Positions 1 through 11,694 of a stretch of DNA of 64,000 bases are shown in pieces (position 1 is the stretch's first letter; every line of letters starts with the position of its first letter). The stretch is taken from positions 24,762,001 to 24,826,000 of the forward strand of contig JARKIP010000048.1 in NCBI GenBank assembly GCA_029990175.1, in the 5' to 3' direction. Made by a program: the position numbers and the translations under genes. Below the pieces are notes generated by a model. That model ran no database searches and had not been told where the DNA came from. It saw nothing but the letters and a program-made list of their open reading frames with translations. The stretch comes from Petunia secreta (Eukaryota > Streptophyta > Magnoliopsida > Solanales > Solanaceae).

Positions 1-60
1 TCCATAGGAGTTGCTGACAACATACTGGCAAGCATTAAGCGCTTGCCAAAGACAACTTAA
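1..60 (+). CDS. possible 3' end of a gene cut by the window edge
   Basis: The first 60 bases are open in frame 1 and end in TAA, giving 19 residues that finish ILASIKRLPKTT. The C-terminal part of PMEI-like proteins can look like this, and a PMEI-PME pseudogene starts nearby at 727, so a decayed PMEI-type neighbour is conceivable. An open frame this short is also expected by chance, so the call is weak. Confidence 0.15.
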   Translation, partial: SIGVADNILASIKRLPKTT

Positions 61-726
61 AATTATACCAAGTGTCATATGAACCATTTGCATTGAATTC
101 TGAATACTAAAGTATTCAGTACACCATTGTTGGTTTATATAAAAATAAAATGAAATTTTGTTTATTTACAGTGCTATTTGTTGTTCTTTCAAATTCTGTG
201 TGGATAGATATCCGGCACTGTTTCATATTGCGTCATTTTGTATTATAATGAATCACCTTATAAATTTTTTTGATATGTTTTTACATATTATGTTAGCACA
301 CGTTTATTCATTTAATTACTACTCTAACACGTTATTTCTTGTACGGGCCTAGTTCTCTTCATGGGCGCATTTCAATTAGTTTTTAATATTAAGTATTGGT
401 GAGGTTCGAACTCATTACTGTTGTCCGCTTTAATACAATGTTGAACTGTATGACCATCTTATCTATAAATTTAAGCTGTTAAAGAGAATGCATTTTTATT
501 CATTTAATTATGTACCAATAATTTGTTCTGGGTAATATTATTTTTCTTGTTTGATTGTAGAACGTGTTATATTGTAGGAATTGTGTTATTGTACTACTTA
601 TATCTAACACGTTTACTAAAATATGGTTAACTACTAGGCGCATTTTTGAAAACACATAAAGTTGCTTTTAGAAAGGTTGAGATATGTTACAAAATAAAAA
701 TATATAAATAAATAAATAAGAAAATA
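61..726. other. AT-rich intergenic sequence
   Basis: No gene, repeat pair or RNA gene is visible. The short open frames here are AT-rich chance frames without domain character. Confidence 0.5.
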
Positions 727-1356
727 ATGGTGAAGAGAGTAGTGATTCGTTGGTAGCATTGATTCTTTTGGTTGGTGTGATAGTAGGAGTGGTGGTGGTT
801 GTACACCAAAATGTGAATAACAAAATAAAAATGACATTCAAAGATATAAAGTTAGCCAATTTTGTCAACCCGCTAATATAAGAGAATTTTATGCATCAAC
901 TGTCGCAAAAGTTGCGACGAACGATTCAGCTGCCATAAGAGACTTCCTTATGGTAGTCTTTCAAAGAACAATAGAAGAGGTAAAAAATCACTTGAGGATA
1001 CAAATAAGACATTAATTGAAAAAATTAGTGATCCTTATAATCACATAGCAATAGAGGATTGCAATTCGCAATCAAAGGAGTAGAGTCGACACTAGATATG
1101 GTTGAAGAGCGAGAAACAGAATCGCTTCACGAGAGTGTATATGATCAGGTGAACTTGCTAAGCATGGTTTACTCTTACCAAAGCATGTACACTGATTTCA
1201 TTGGCAAGCCCGACAATAAACTCCCTATTGAAAAAGGCCTTGTAAATGCTACTCAACTAACCAACAGTGCTATCAACATCGTAGCAAAGCTCTCTAACAT
1301 TTTCCAATCCTTCAGCGTTAAAATTCCAAGTAACCCACTCAATTCCACCAATGACA
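727..1356 (+). pseudogene. PMEI-PME pseudogene, piece 1: signal anchor and inhibitor domain
   Basis: This is the N-terminal third of a plant type-I pectin methylesterase, the cell-wall enzyme that demethylesterifies pectin and is made with an N-terminal pectin methylesterase inhibitor (PMEI) domain. An ATG at 727 is followed, after a one-base frame slip, by a hydrophobic anchor (LVALILLVGVIVGVVVVV). The PMEI core follows in broken frames: AKVATNDSAAIRDFL near 907-950, an IEDCN motif near 1050 and, in the long frame from 1059, LHESVYDQVNLLSMVYSYQS and QLTNSAINIVAKLSNIF. The frame is broken at least three times. It ends where a copia element inserted at 1357; the gene resumes at 6977 and again at 15032. 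Confidence 0.8.
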
Positions 1357-1675
1357 TATTGGGATACACGAATCCAAAGCTGAAGCAAGTGGTCAAGGAT
1401 GACAACATGGGCTGTTTTATTTAATTAGTCTAGTTGTTTTAGTTGTATTACCTTTGGGCTAGTTTCTGTATATAGGATATTTCATGTAATCCACTTCATC
1501 AGAGAAAGTAGTCGGACTCAGGCCTATTATATAAATAGTTAGTGCACCGACATTGTAACTTGATTCAGTTCATTCTTTCTAATGAAATCAAAAAATATCT
1601 CCCATCCTCTCTCTTCTCCAATTACAAACCCTAGTTCAATTTCATCATTTCTGCTCTCAGTGTTGCATATTTTCA
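1357..1675 (+). repeat. 5' LTR of the copia element
   Basis: 319 bp, starting TATTGGGATACACG (a change from the usual TG start, shared by both LTRs) and ending ATATTTTCA. It contains TATATAAATAG near 1529-1539, a probable TATA box. The PBS follows immediately. Confidence 0.93.
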
Positions 1676-1687
1676 TGGTATCAGAGC
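1676..1687 (+). other. copia primer-binding site (initiator tRNA-Met)
   Basis: TGGTATCAGAGC directly follows the 5' LTR and is complementary to the 3' end of plant initiator tRNA-Met, the usual primer for plant copia elements. Confidence 0.9.
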
Positions 1688-2056
1688 ACGGATCCTTCTA
1701 GATCTCGTGCCTCCACGATATCCGCTATTACCCCTGAAAGATTTGGTGGATTTTTTACTGGTTCCGGCGATTTTTTGGTTCATTTTCAGTGTTTTCCGGC
1801 GAGTTATTCAATTTTTTACCATTCTCCGGCAACAATATTATTGGGCGAGGTATTCATTTGTGTCTTTTTGAACTTCGAACGATTTCCGGTGTTATCGCGA
1901 TCCAGAGTTCTCCATTTCAGTCTTAGGGTTTGAGTTTTTGTTCCCTGATTGGTGACGACGGTTCACGGCGACTCGATATTCTATTACGACGGTTCAAATT
2001 CCCTTTCTGCACAGTGACTGGTAAATCTGCTTCCTTCATTTTTTTAGGGTTTAATC

Positions 2057-3070
2057 ATGACGACGAGTGTTGATAATATACATAGCACTTCTACTACTAC
2101 TCCGTTTATACCTGATTCATCTAGTCCTTTATTCATACACTCATCTGATATCCCTGGGGTTTCCTTGGTATCGGTCCCATTCTCTGGGGGGGGGGGTTTG
2201 GAGCTTGGAAGAGGAGTGTAACAATAGCTCTATCTGCTAGAAACAAGATAGGATTTGTAGATGGCTCTTGTAAACGACCTCCTGATGACTCTCCCAAGTT
2301 GAGCCAATGGAATAGGTGTAACAATATGGTCATCTCGTGGCTTACTAATTCCCTATCTCCACAAATTGCCGAGAGTGTGCAGTATTCTGATACAGCAGAA
2401 AGTATATGGAAGCAACTCTTGTCATGATATGGCACTGTCAATGGAACCAAGGTTTTTGAAATAAAGAAAGCTTTGGCATCTGCCAATCAAGGAAATCTAG
2501 ACATTGCATCTTATTTTAACAAGCTAAAGAGGTTATGGGATGAGTTGGAGGCAATGTGTAAAAATCATGCTAATACTTGTAATTGTCCTGCAAAGGAGGG
2601 TATCCAGAAGGATAAGGAGGAGGACAAATTGTATCAATTTCTCATGGGGCTAAATGATGTGTATCTAGGGGTGAGAAGTAATTTGTTGATGATGCAGCCA
2701 CTTCCATCCTTAGACAGTGCATATAATGTTTTGTTGCAAGATGAACAACAAAGACAAGTGATGCCCACTGGTCAATTTGGTCCTGATTCTGCCTCCTTCA
2801 ATGTCAACACACATCTCAATTTTAATAACCCATATGCTTCCAATACCAAATCTGATTATTCTTCATACAACATGAGGGCTAACAGGTCCAATTCCACCAC
2901 AAATCCCAAATCTAGGCAATCCAATCAAAGGGTAAACTATACCCTGCAGAAAGGTTCACATGAGAGAAGACATCTGTTTTGTAAGTATTGCAAAGGAGGG
3001 ACATCATATTGATGATTGCTACAGATTGAATGGATTTCCTCCTGGATATAAATTCACCAACACTAAAGGC
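2057..3070 (+). pseudogene. copia gag, broken
   Basis: Capsid/nucleocapsid region of the copia element. ATG at 2057 opens the frame, which is lost in an 11-G homopolymer at 2186-2196. The correct frame continues with AWKRSVTIALSARNKIGFVD, meets an in-frame TGA at 2425-2427, then runs through the UBN2-type gag core (ASYFNKLKRLWDELEAM) to 3012. The CCHC zinc knuckle (CKYC...GHHIDDC) is split by a one-base loss near 2991-2996, after which the pol frame takes over. In intact copia elements gag and pol are usually one reading frame, so these are disabling lesions and not programmed shifts, though a slippery G-run cannot be excluded by eye. Confidence 0.85.
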
Positions 3071-6000
3071 AAAGGGGTGGCTAATAATGCAACAACTGAA
3101 GTGGATCATTCTCCTGAATTTGACTCTGCCCACAATCACTCTTATCATTTAAACACTTCTGAGGCTGGACACTATTCTAACAATTCTGAGGCTACTTCAT
3201 CTGGTGAGTCTGGACCAATCATACCTGGCTTAACAAGACAACAATCTTCAAGGCTGATTTCCTTGCTGCAGCACTCTTCTCTCACAGATGCTGTCACTCA
3301 ATCTAATATGATGAGCTCTGCAAATTTTGCTGGTATTCTCTTGTCTGATACTTTAGTGAATAAGCTCAGCACTTGCATGTTAAGTCAGTCTACTAATGTA
3401 GTGTGGATAATAGACTCTGGGGCCTCGGATCACATGACATCCAACAAAGACTTGCACTTTAACATTACACCTTTACCTGTTCCTTTCTTAGTGTCTTTAC
3501 CTAATGGATATAAAGTTAAGGTCACATGCACAGGATCTTTTCCTTTAACCCCTACTATTACTCTTCACAATGTGCTTTATTTGCCCACTTTTCAACACAA
3601 TCTTGTCTCAGTGCACAAACTTATTCAACAGCTACATTGTACCATTCAGTTTACCTCACAATCATGTGTTTTACAGGGCCCTTCTATGAAGAAGCCTCTG
3701 GAAATTGGTAAACTGGAGGGTGGATTGTACAAGCTGATCTGGAAGAATCCTCATCCCCCTCAGTCTCCTGTTGTTTCTTTTTCTCCTAGTTGTTATCTTT
3801 CTGCCTCTGATGCATTGTGTGATATTTCTGCATCCTCTACCATGTGTGATTTTTCTAAACAAGATGATTTCTCTAGCTTTCATTGTAAAATACCACATGC
3901 ATCCCATTGTAATAATACCATGTTGAATAAGATGGATGTTCTATGGCATAACAGATTGGCTCATATCCCTTTTGTTAAAATGAAAACCATTTCAGCATTA
4001 TCCCTATTTTTATCCTCAAAACAATCATTCCCTTGCACTGTATGTCCTATGGCTAAACAGACAAGACTACCATTCCCTGACAGTTCAATTAAAAGTACCA
4101 AAATTTTTCAGTTAATACATATTGATACATAGGGCCCTTATCACACTTCCACTCATTCAGGTTGTAAATATTTTCTCACAATAGTAGATGACTATTCTAG
4201 GGCAACCAGGACACATCTGATGGCCTCTAAGAGCAATGCCTTTCCATTGATCAAGGCCTTCATTGCCATGGTCAAAACCCAATTTCAAGTTCTTATACAA
4301 ATCATTAGAAGTGACAATGCATTTGAGTTAGGCTCATCCAATTCTGGGATGTCATTTTTTGCTGAAAATGGTATAATTCATCAAACTACTTGCCCTCATA
4401 CTCCACAACAAAATGGTGTTGTGGAGAGAAAGCATAGAACTTTGTTGGAAGCTAGTAGATCACTCATGTTTCACTCAAAGGTCCCTGTCCAGTTTTGGGG
4501 TGATTGTCTCATGACAGCCACTTACCTTGTCAACAAAATCCCTTCTAAAATCCTTAACAATAAATCACCCTATGAACTACTGTATAATGCTATACCTTCC
4601 TATGATCACCTCAGGACATTTGGCTGCCTTTGTTATGCTACAGTACCACATCCTCATAGAGACAAGTTTAAACCAAGGGCCAATCCTTGCATTTTCCTTG
4701 GTTATCCATTTGGGAAAAAGGGGTACAAGTTGTACAATCTTCATACTAAACAGAGTTTTACTTCCAGGGATGTTGTGTTTTATGAAGATCAGTTTCCATT
4801 TTCTAGTTCCTCATCCATTCCAAGCCTTCCTAATGTCCTATCTCCTTTCTTATTTGACTCTGACACACCTCCCAATCCTTCAGTTCTATCCCCTGCTCCC
4901 TCCTCCCTCAACATTCCCAGCTCTTCTGTGGTACCAGACCCTCACTCACCTGCATCTGTCTCTCCTTCTACTTCATCTCAACCACTTAGGAGATCTGGTA
5001 GGAGTCACTCTGTTCCTGCACATCTCCAGGATTACCAATATCAGCTTCCTCCTTCACTTCAGGGTTCCACCTCTCTGTCTTGTTCCACTGACTTACTTTC
5101 AGGTGTTGAGCCTACCACTTACTCTCAGGCAGCTCCCATTCCTGCCTGGCAGGAAGCCATGACTAAGGAATTTGAAGCTTTACAAGCTAATCATACTTGG
5201 GATATTGTAGAACTCCCTAAAGGCAAGAGACCTATTGGTTGTAAGTGGGTCTACAAGATAAAGTATAAGGCTGATGGGAGTACAGAGAGATACAAGGCTA
5301 GACTGGTCATTAAGGGTGACACCCAGGTGGAAGGTGTAGACTTTACTGAGACTTTTTCCCCTGTGGTGAAAATGTCTACTGTGAAGTGTTTAATCGCAGT
5401 CTCAGTTAAGAAACAATGGCCCCTTTACCAATTGGATGTTAATAATGCCTTTTTTCATGGAGACTTGGATGAGGAAGTCTACATGAAGCTGCCTCCAGGC
5501 CTTACTGTTTCCTCCTCTTGTTCTGTCCCTATTGCCTGTAAACTCAACAAATCATTGTATGGCTTGAGACAGGCATCCAGACAATGGTATGCCAAATTGT
5601 CCCAAGCACTATGTTCTAGAGGTTATACTTCTTCCTTGAATGATTACTCTTTATTTGTCATGAAAAGTTCTGCTTCAGTAGTCATAGTGGATGTATATGT
5701 TGATGATATCATCCTTACTGGGGATGATACCTCTGAAATTCAAGCCTTGAAACAGTTTCTTGATTCTCAATTCAAGATCAAGGATTTAGGATGTCTTCAC
5801 TATTTCCTTGGCATTGAGATCACTGCCTTGTCCAATGGAGTCTTATTGAATCAGAAAAAGTTTATCCGAGACTTGCTCAAGGAATTCAATTGCACTGATG
5901 TTACTCCTGTTACTTGCCCCTTGGACCTCAATGTCAAATTGAAGGCTGCCTCTGGTGATTTGTTGCCTAACCCTGAGAGGTATAGGTGTTTGATTGGAAA

Positions 6001-6700
6001 GCTTCTATTCCTCGCTAATACTAGGCCTGATATCTGCTTTGCTGTACAACACTTGAGTCAATACATTCAGTCTCCCAGAGTTCCTCATATGGCTGCTGCA
6101 CTTCATGTTTTGAGGTATCTTAGAGGCACTCCTGACCTGGGGCTGTTTTATTCCTCCATGCCTGATTTTTCCATCACTGCATATTCGGACAGTGACTGGG
6201 CTGCCTGCCCAGACACTAGGAGATCTGTTACTGGCTTTTGTTTATTTCTTGGGGATTGCTTGGTTGGTTGGAAGTCTAAGAAACAACCAGTGGTCTCCCT
6301 TTCATCTGCTGAGGCTGAATATCGAGCCCTAAGCAAAGTTGTTGCTGAGATAACTTGGGCTGCTCGCCTATTTCATGACTTGACTGCTCCTGTTGCTTTA
6401 CCTGTGGCTGTTTTCTGTGACAACCAGGCAGCTATTCACATAGCTAAGAACCCTGTGTTTCATGAGAGAACAAAGCATATCGAGGTAGCCTGTCATTTTG
6501 TGAGGGCCAAGCTGGTAGATGGGCTTATCACCTTGTCTCATGTTCCAACATCTCAACAACCTGCTGATATCCTCACTAAACCCCTCACTGGACTCACTCA
6601 TCATCATCTCCTGCGCAAGTTGAAGTTGGTCTCCCCCTCCAACTTGAAGGGGGGTATTGGGATACACGAATCCAAAGCTGAAGCAAGTGGTCAAGGATGA
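3071..6700 (+). pseudogene. copia pol: protease, integrase, RT, RNase H
   Basis: Polyprotein with retroviral-type protease active site (WIIDSGASDHMT, near 3403-3438), GAG-pre-integrase zinc region (LWHNRLAH...CTVCPMAKQ), integrase core with the HIDT aspartate, SDNAFE and VERKH giving D, D, E, then reverse transcriptase with the YVDD catalytic motif (near 5694-5705) and RNase H (AYSDSDWAACPDTRRSVTGF, ADILTKPL). A TAG at 4130-4132 replaces the expected tryptophan just after the first integrase aspartate, so the product is cut there; downstream the frame is open to 6700, an unusually long intact stretch of 826 codons. The 3' end runs past the polypurine tract into the 3' LTR. Confidence 0.93.
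6646..6654 (+). other. polypurine tract of the copia element
   Basis: GAAGGGGGG lies directly before the 3' LTR, as required for plus-strand priming. Confidence 0.85.
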
Positions 6701-6971
6701 CAACATGGGCTGTTTTATTTAATTAGTCTAGTTGTTTTAGTTGTATTACCTTTGGGCTAGTTTCTGTATATAGGATATTTCATGCAATCCACTCCATCAG
6801 AGAGTAGTCGGGCTCAGGCCCATTATATAAATAGTTAGTGCACCAACATTGTAACTTGATTCAGTTCATTCTTTCTAATGAAATCAGAAAATATCTCCCA
6901 TCCTCTCTCTTCTCCAATTACAAACCCTAGTTCAATTTCATCATTTCTGCTCTCAGTGTTGCATATTTTCA
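6655..6971 (+). repeat. 3' LTR of the copia element
   Basis: 317 bp, same start and end as the 5' LTR, followed by the target duplication TGACA at 6972-6976. Confidence 0.93.
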
Positions 6972-6976
6972 TGACA

Positions 6977-7436
6977 TCCCTTCTACTCGTTGTCGTCTTT
7001 TTAAAATAAATGAGACCGGTCATGACAGTTACCCAACGTGGTTCCCTGGCCTATTATCGACCGTAAGCTAGCTTTTACAAAATTCTGCAAAAAATAAAAA
7101 TGGTGGTGCAGGCAGAGCTGGAGTAAGAGTTGTTCTAATTCCTCCCATCAGGCTCGATCCAATAACTCCTCATGAAGTGGTTGCCAAGGATGACAGCGGT
7201 AAATGTAACACTATTAATGTTATTATTGCCGCGTACCTACCAAACCATCAAGGCAGATACATTATTTATGTCAAGGCTGTAATTTATAATGGACATGTTA
7301 TTATATTGTCGATAGAATGAAACCTAATTTATTTATATATGGAGATCGCCAAGGCAAAACCATCATCACTGGTGATAAAAACTATAAACTCATGCGAATC
7401 ACCATCCAAGATTCTACTACATTATATTCAGTTGGT
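6977..7436 (+). pseudogene. PMEI-PME pseudogene, piece 2: start of the catalytic domain
   Basis: After the copia insertion the pectinesterase resumes: a SYPTWFPGLL segment near 7029-7058 (the processing region before mature PME), then HEVVAKDDSGKCNTINVIIA near 7170-7230, GRYIIYVKA near 7254-7280, IYGDRQGKTIITGDKNY near 7336-7386 and IQDSTTLYSV near 7407-7436. These match the conserved opening of the PME beta-helix. The frame is disrupted repeatedly, for example between PGLL and HEVVAK. A splice donor probably lies near 7434, where plant PMEs often have an intron; the rest of the gene lies beyond 15032. Confidence 0.85.
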
Positions 7437-7446
7437 TGAAGAAAAC

Positions 7447-8010
7447 TGTATTGGGTAAAAATTGGCCTAATACGTGTCACCCCGGTAACATGATCTGATG
7501 GTAACTGAGCATGTGATGACAAGCTGCGAACCGAAGCAAATGAACGAGCTGACAAAATCAATCACTGAGGTTATCACCGAAGGCGAGCCACAAGCTGCGC
7601 TTCGGTAATCTTCGCTTCAACCGAACGACAGAGTCGAATCACCGAAGCAGCATATTTGGACCTCGGTAGGACACCTCGGTTGTAACGGTTCAACAGCCCA
7701 CTACTTCAGCCCACTAACCTCATCAATAAATGCTCAGGACGTGGGTTGGCCACTACCAGTCGTGGGGGACGTGGATCAGGCTCTTATATATCTATAAATA
7801 GCATTTCATTTTACATTGTACGCATTCAGAAAGATATACAGAAACTCTGGCAAAATTTGTACTCACAGCAATATATTGAAATCATATTATTTTCTCGCAT
7901 TTTCGCTTACTCTTAGCATTTTCTTGACTTTGATATGAAGATTTGCTTGTATTCTGATCCAAATTCGATTTGTAATCCTAAGCTGATTTAGGCCCATAAA
8001 AAAACCATGC
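7447..8010 (+). mobile_element. solo-LTR-like segment in the PME intron
   Basis: The sequence starts TGTATTGGGTAAAAATTGGC, typical of a plant LTR start. It contains a strong TATA box (TCTATAAATAG near 7791-7801) followed by pyrimidine-rich and AT-rich sequence, as in an LTR U3-R-U5. It lies between PME exon sequence and the gypsy insertion. The 3' boundary and a target duplication could not be fixed, so this could also be part of a small TRIM-type element. Confidence 0.45.
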
Positions 8011-8070
8011 ATGCATGAAACTTTTTGCAATTAATTCAGAGCACAATCATTAATTAATCATTTTGTTTGT

Positions 8071-9410
8071 TGATGTTTGGCATTTTATGCCTATATTTCC
8101 TTAATATTTCCTCACGTTTGAGCTTGTTTTGCACTCATTTTATAGTTTATGAATGTGGTTTTACACTGATTTTATGTAGTGTGTGTAGGTTGTTGTGCAG
8201 TGTAATTGGAGCTTTTAAAAGCATGATTGAGCAAGAAAAGATTGGATTTTGATTGAGGATTGGATCGAGCACACGAAGGCACGACACGAGCGAGCAAAGG
8301 AGCGGACGGAACAGAAAAATACACTGACGCCGTAGGCCACGCGCCGCGCAGCCCATAGCGTGCCCTAGCTGGCGCGTTTCATTCCGCGCCGCGGAGCAAA
8401 GGCGCTCGAAATCTGACGTCCTCTGGTTGTCTGCACGCGATCGTGGGCGCGGGGCGCCCGTTATAGCGCCCCTGGTGCGCGTTTTTACGTCCTATTTCGT
8501 CTACGCTTGGGTCTCACTTATTACTAGGTGTTTGTAAACTCTATAAATAATCTTTTACTTAGTTTTTTAGGGGAGTTCAGACCTGGGAGCAAATTGGAGA
8601 GCTCATAACATCAAAAACAAGGGTTTTTCTTCCTCTCATTAATCTATTACATCATTATTTTATTATTACATCAATTCCTTGTGTTGTTATTATGAGTATG
8701 CGTAGCTAAATCTATCGTTCTAGGGTTAGAGTGTTTCATGAAGGTTGATGTTTGAAGATTGATTTCCATTAATTGAATCCCATAACGGGTTGCTTATTCT
8801 TTCTTGATTTCACTTGTGTAATTGTCAGGCCCGATTATTACGCATTATCTATGGTTTTCAGATTGAACTCGAAAGAGGGAATTTAATTACGTAATAAGAA
8901 AGAATAGGACTAGTTTGTGAACCCGGGCATCGGGGAACCAATTTGTGAGTAGGATAGACATATACTTGCTCGCCTAGTTTAACTAATTACAGAATTCGTT
9001 AATGCGTGCACGTGATTCAACCCATAGACATATAGGGATTGGAGTAGCCTGCATAGACCGTGAAGAACTGAAAGGTTTTTACGGGTAAATTTAATCTGTT
9101 AGTTAGCAACCCGGGATTTAAGAAGTGGAATCAATTGGAAAACTCAACTGGATTGTTCGTAACTCTGACCCTGGACCGTCTCCTTATTACTGATAACAAC
9201 CAAGTTTTGCTCCATTGCTTGAATTCACTTTTACCATTTAATTACTGTTCTTTAGTTAATAAACTCATCACTATTGGAAAAAGATCCCTGAATAGTTTAA
9301 ATACTTGTTTGCTAGAACTCAGTCTGCATAGTCCTCGAGGGAACGATACTCATCTTATCACTTTATTACTTGTCGACCACGTATACTTGCGTGTGCGTTT
9401 GGGAGCAACA
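8071..9410 (+). repeat. 5' LTR of gypsy element 1
   Basis: 1,340 bp, TGATGTTTGGC to GGGAGCAACA. A GC-rich stretch full of GCGCC motifs (about 8330-8490) interrupts otherwise AT-rich sequence and is followed by CTCTATAAATAATC, a probable TATA box near 8541. Confidence 0.93.
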
Positions 9411-9416
9411 TGTTTT

Positions 9417-9434
9417 TGGCGCCGTTGCCGGGGA
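9417..9434 (+). other. primer-binding site (tRNA-Asp)
   Basis: TGGCGCCGTTGCCGGGGA is complementary to the 3' end of plant tRNA-Asp(GUC). It lies 6 bp after the LTR. This primer is common in Athila/Tat elements. Confidence 0.88.
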
Positions 9435-9551
9435 CTAATTATTGATTGATTTCTTTTTGAACAGTTTATTACTTACTATTCAGGTTTAATTTTTGTTTTG
9501 AGTTTTGTGCTGTTTCAGGTACTAGCTCCTGCTTGATCTTTACCTACAGGA

Positions 9552-10961
9552 ATGGCAGAAGACCAAGCTTTAGCTGTGCGAGAAGTTGCTCTCCCCTGCC
9601 TGGAGGGTGTAGCATCGAGCATAGTTAAGCCCGCTTTCACCGGGGGCTTTGAGATTAAGTCCGGCATGATTCAGTTGCTGCATGTGACTGGACAATATGG
9701 TGGATTACTTCATGAGGATCCGCAGCAACACATTCAGAACTTTCTGGAGATCAGTGATACTTATACACCAGCGGGTGTTCCTACTGATTATGTTCGCTTG
9801 ACGTTGTTCCCGTTTTCACTGATTGGGGCAGCAAAGAAGTGGTTAAAGGCTGAAAAGTCTGGGTCTATCACTACTTGGGAGGATTTGGCTAAGAAGTTCT
9901 TGGCTAAATTTTATCCGTCTGCCAAGACAGCCCGGCTGAGGAGCGAAATTATGTCCTTCAGATAGTTAGAAGGAGAATCCTTGTATTCAGCCTGGGAGCG
10001 ATTCAAAGCTTTATTGCGAGATTGTCCACACCACAACCAATCCAATGAGGTTGTTGCACACACTTTTGTTGAGGGGTTGAACCAACACACTAAGATCGTG
10101 GTTGATGCTGCTGCTGGGGGCCAAGTACTGGCCCTAAATTTTGATCAAATTTATGATTTGCTAGATAAGTTTTCGCAGAGCAATCCTGATTGGCAGGGAG
10201 ATGGTAGAGCTATTACGCAGAAACCTGCAGGGGTACTTCAGTTAGATGCAGTTTCAGAGCTAAGGGCGAGGATGGATGCTATTTCCAATCAAATTAGCAA
10301 GTTAGCTTTGCAAAAGGCTCAGCAACCAGTGGCTCCAGTGCAACAACTCCAGAGCTTTTGTGAGGTTTGTGGTCAAGACCATGCTACAGAGGTTTGCTCT
10401 TCTAATCCAGAGTCAGTTTATTACGTGGGTAATCAAAACAGGCTGCAGGGTCAAAACCAGTTTGGTAATGGTTATTATCAAGGCAATACGAGAGCCCCGA
10501 ATAATTACCACCCACTTCCAGCTCCACCACAGCAGGTTAGCAGTTCAGTTGAAGATATGCTAAAGCAAATAATGGCAGGCCAGCAGAGAATGATAGCTGA
10601 CACTGCAGCCCATGCACAAGCCATACAAGATCTTGCCAATGCTCACAAGAACCTGGAGCACCAGTTGGGGCAGTTGGTGGGAGAGATAAGAACTGTTAAA
10701 AAAGAGCCTGAACAATGTCTTGCAGTGACTTTAATTGAAGGTGAAGAGCTGCTGGCCAAGTCCGAGGAGAGAGCTGAAATAGAAAAAGTTGAAAAAGTTG
10801 AGAAGGTGAAGAAGAAAGAAGAGAGAAAGGAGGCACCTCTGCCACCTCCACCATTCCCGCAGAGACTATTACCATCGAAGGATCTGGCCCAGTATCAAAA
10901 ATTTGTGAGTATGTTGAAAGAACTTCAAGTTAATATTCATTTGACTGATGTGTTTGAATGA
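9552..10961 (+). pseudogene. gypsy gag (Athila-like), one nonsense codon
   Basis: The frame starts at ATG 9552 and is open to 10961 except for a TAG at 9963-9965, where family members have glutamine (FRQ...EGESLYSAWERFK). The retrotransposon gag domain is clear (LTLFPFSLIGAAKKWL, TWEDLAKKFLAKFYP, LYSAWERFKALLRDCPHH). The C-terminal part has a CxxC...H...C-like region (FCEVCGQDHATEVC) and a charged Glu/Lys-rich tail near 10740-10830. It ends with TGA at 10959-10961, overlapping the next ATG by one frame (ATGA), which probably reflects a small deletion in a gag-pol frame. Confidence 0.85.
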
Positions 10962-11635
10962 TGCCATCCTTTGTGAAGTTCTTAAAAGAAATTTTAGTGA
11001 AGAAGAAAAAGCCTCAAGAGATAGATACAGTTGATTTAGTTGAGGAGTGTAGCACAATCTTGAGTAAGCTACCTCCAAAACTTCAAGATCCTGGGAGGTT
11101 TACTATTCCTTGTACCATTGGAGGGCATAATATCACTGGTGCCTTGTGTGATTTGGGTGCGAGCATAAATCTCATGCCTCTGTCTGTTTGCAAAAGGTTG
11201 GGGCTAGGAGCAATCAAGCCCTCTTTAGTTACTCTTAAGATGGCAGATAGATCTCTCACTCACCCTGATGGTAAGTTTGAGGATGTGTTGCTAAAAGTTG
11301 GTAAGTTTACATTCTCTGCTGATTTTGTAGTCCTAGATTATGAAGAGGACCGAGAAGCTCCAATCATTTTGGGGAGACCATTCTTAGTCACCTCGAAGGC
11401 AATTATTGACATGGAGCTGGGTGAGATGACTGTTAGAGCGCATGGAGAAAAGGTTACTTTCAAGGTTTATAATGAGAAGGAGCACATAGCTAAGGTGGAA
11501 GAGTGCTCTATGATTGAATGTGTCAAACAAAAAGATGGAAGTAAACCACATGTGAAGTTGAAGATGGGTTCTCTAAAAGAAGGGAAGAAAGCAAAAGTTC
11601 GGCGTAAGAAGAGAAGACATAAAGGCTGGAAGTGA
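10958..11635 (+). CDS. gypsy aspartic protease domain, pol truncated after it
   Basis: 225 codons. After a LPPKLQDPGRFTIPCTIG lead-in comes the retropepsin-like site ALCDLGASINLMPLSVCKRL; the DLGAS form in place of DTGAS/DSGAS is characteristic of Athila-type elements. The second conserved block (APIILGRPFLVTSKAIIDM) is intact. The frame closes with a very basic tail (KKAKVRRKKRRHKGWK) and a stop at 11633. In autonomous relatives the reverse transcriptase follows here; in this copy the next sequence is the conserved hairpin module at 11647-11694, so the polymerase and integrase have been lost in the lineage. Confidence 0.85.
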   Translation: MMPSFVKFLKEILVKKKKPQEIDTVDLVEECSTILSKLPPKLQDPGRFTIPCTIGGHNITGALCDLGASINLMPLSVCKRLGLGAIKPSLVTLKMADRSLTHPDGKFEDVLLKVGKFTFSADFVVLDYEEDREAPIILGRPFLVTSKAIIDMELGEMTVRAHGEKVTFKVYNEKEHIAKVEECSMIECVKQKDGSKPHVKLKMGSLKEGKKAKVRRKKRRHKGWK

Positions 11636-11646
11636 GCTAAAAGTGT

Positions 11647-11694
11647 CGTCGTGCCACGACGTTAACTAAGGCGCTTCTCGGGAGGCAACCCGAG
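11647..11694 (+). other. paired hairpin module after the pol stop
   Basis: Two palindromes sit 12 bp after the protease stop: CGTCGTGCCACGACG (11647-11661) and CTCGGGAGGCAACCCGAG (11677-11694), a 6-bp stem with loop AGGCAA. The same module occurs twice on the minus strand in gypsy element 2 (25636-25763) with the same loop and changed stem bases. Confidence 0.75.

Larger units (their letters stand above)
1357..6971 (+). mobile_element. complete Ty1/copia LTR retrotransposon
   Basis: This 5,615-bp element has two near-identical LTRs, a primer-binding site, gag-pol and a polypurine tract, flanked by a perfect 5-bp target duplication TGACA (1352-1356 and 6972-6976). Domain order is gag, aspartic protease, integrase, reverse transcriptase, RNase H, which defines copia. 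The LTRs differ by six substitutions and one 2-bp indel over about 318 bp, so the insertion is fairly recent. Coding capacity is nevertheless lost: a frameshift in an 11-G run (2186-2196), TGA at 2425, a frameshift near 2991-2996 and TAG at 4130. It sits inside the PMEI-PME pseudogene. An exact lineage within copia was not assigned. Confidence 0.95.

Noticed and set aside
9417..9434. A tRNA-Asp gene
   Set aside because: Only the 18 bases complementary to the tRNA 3' end are present; it is the retrotransposon primer-binding site.
10950..10965. Programmed frameshift or reinitiation at the ATGA overlap of gag and protease
   Set aside because: Related Athila-type elements as I recall them have one continuous frame here, so a small deletion is simpler. 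Kept only as a remark in the gene entries.
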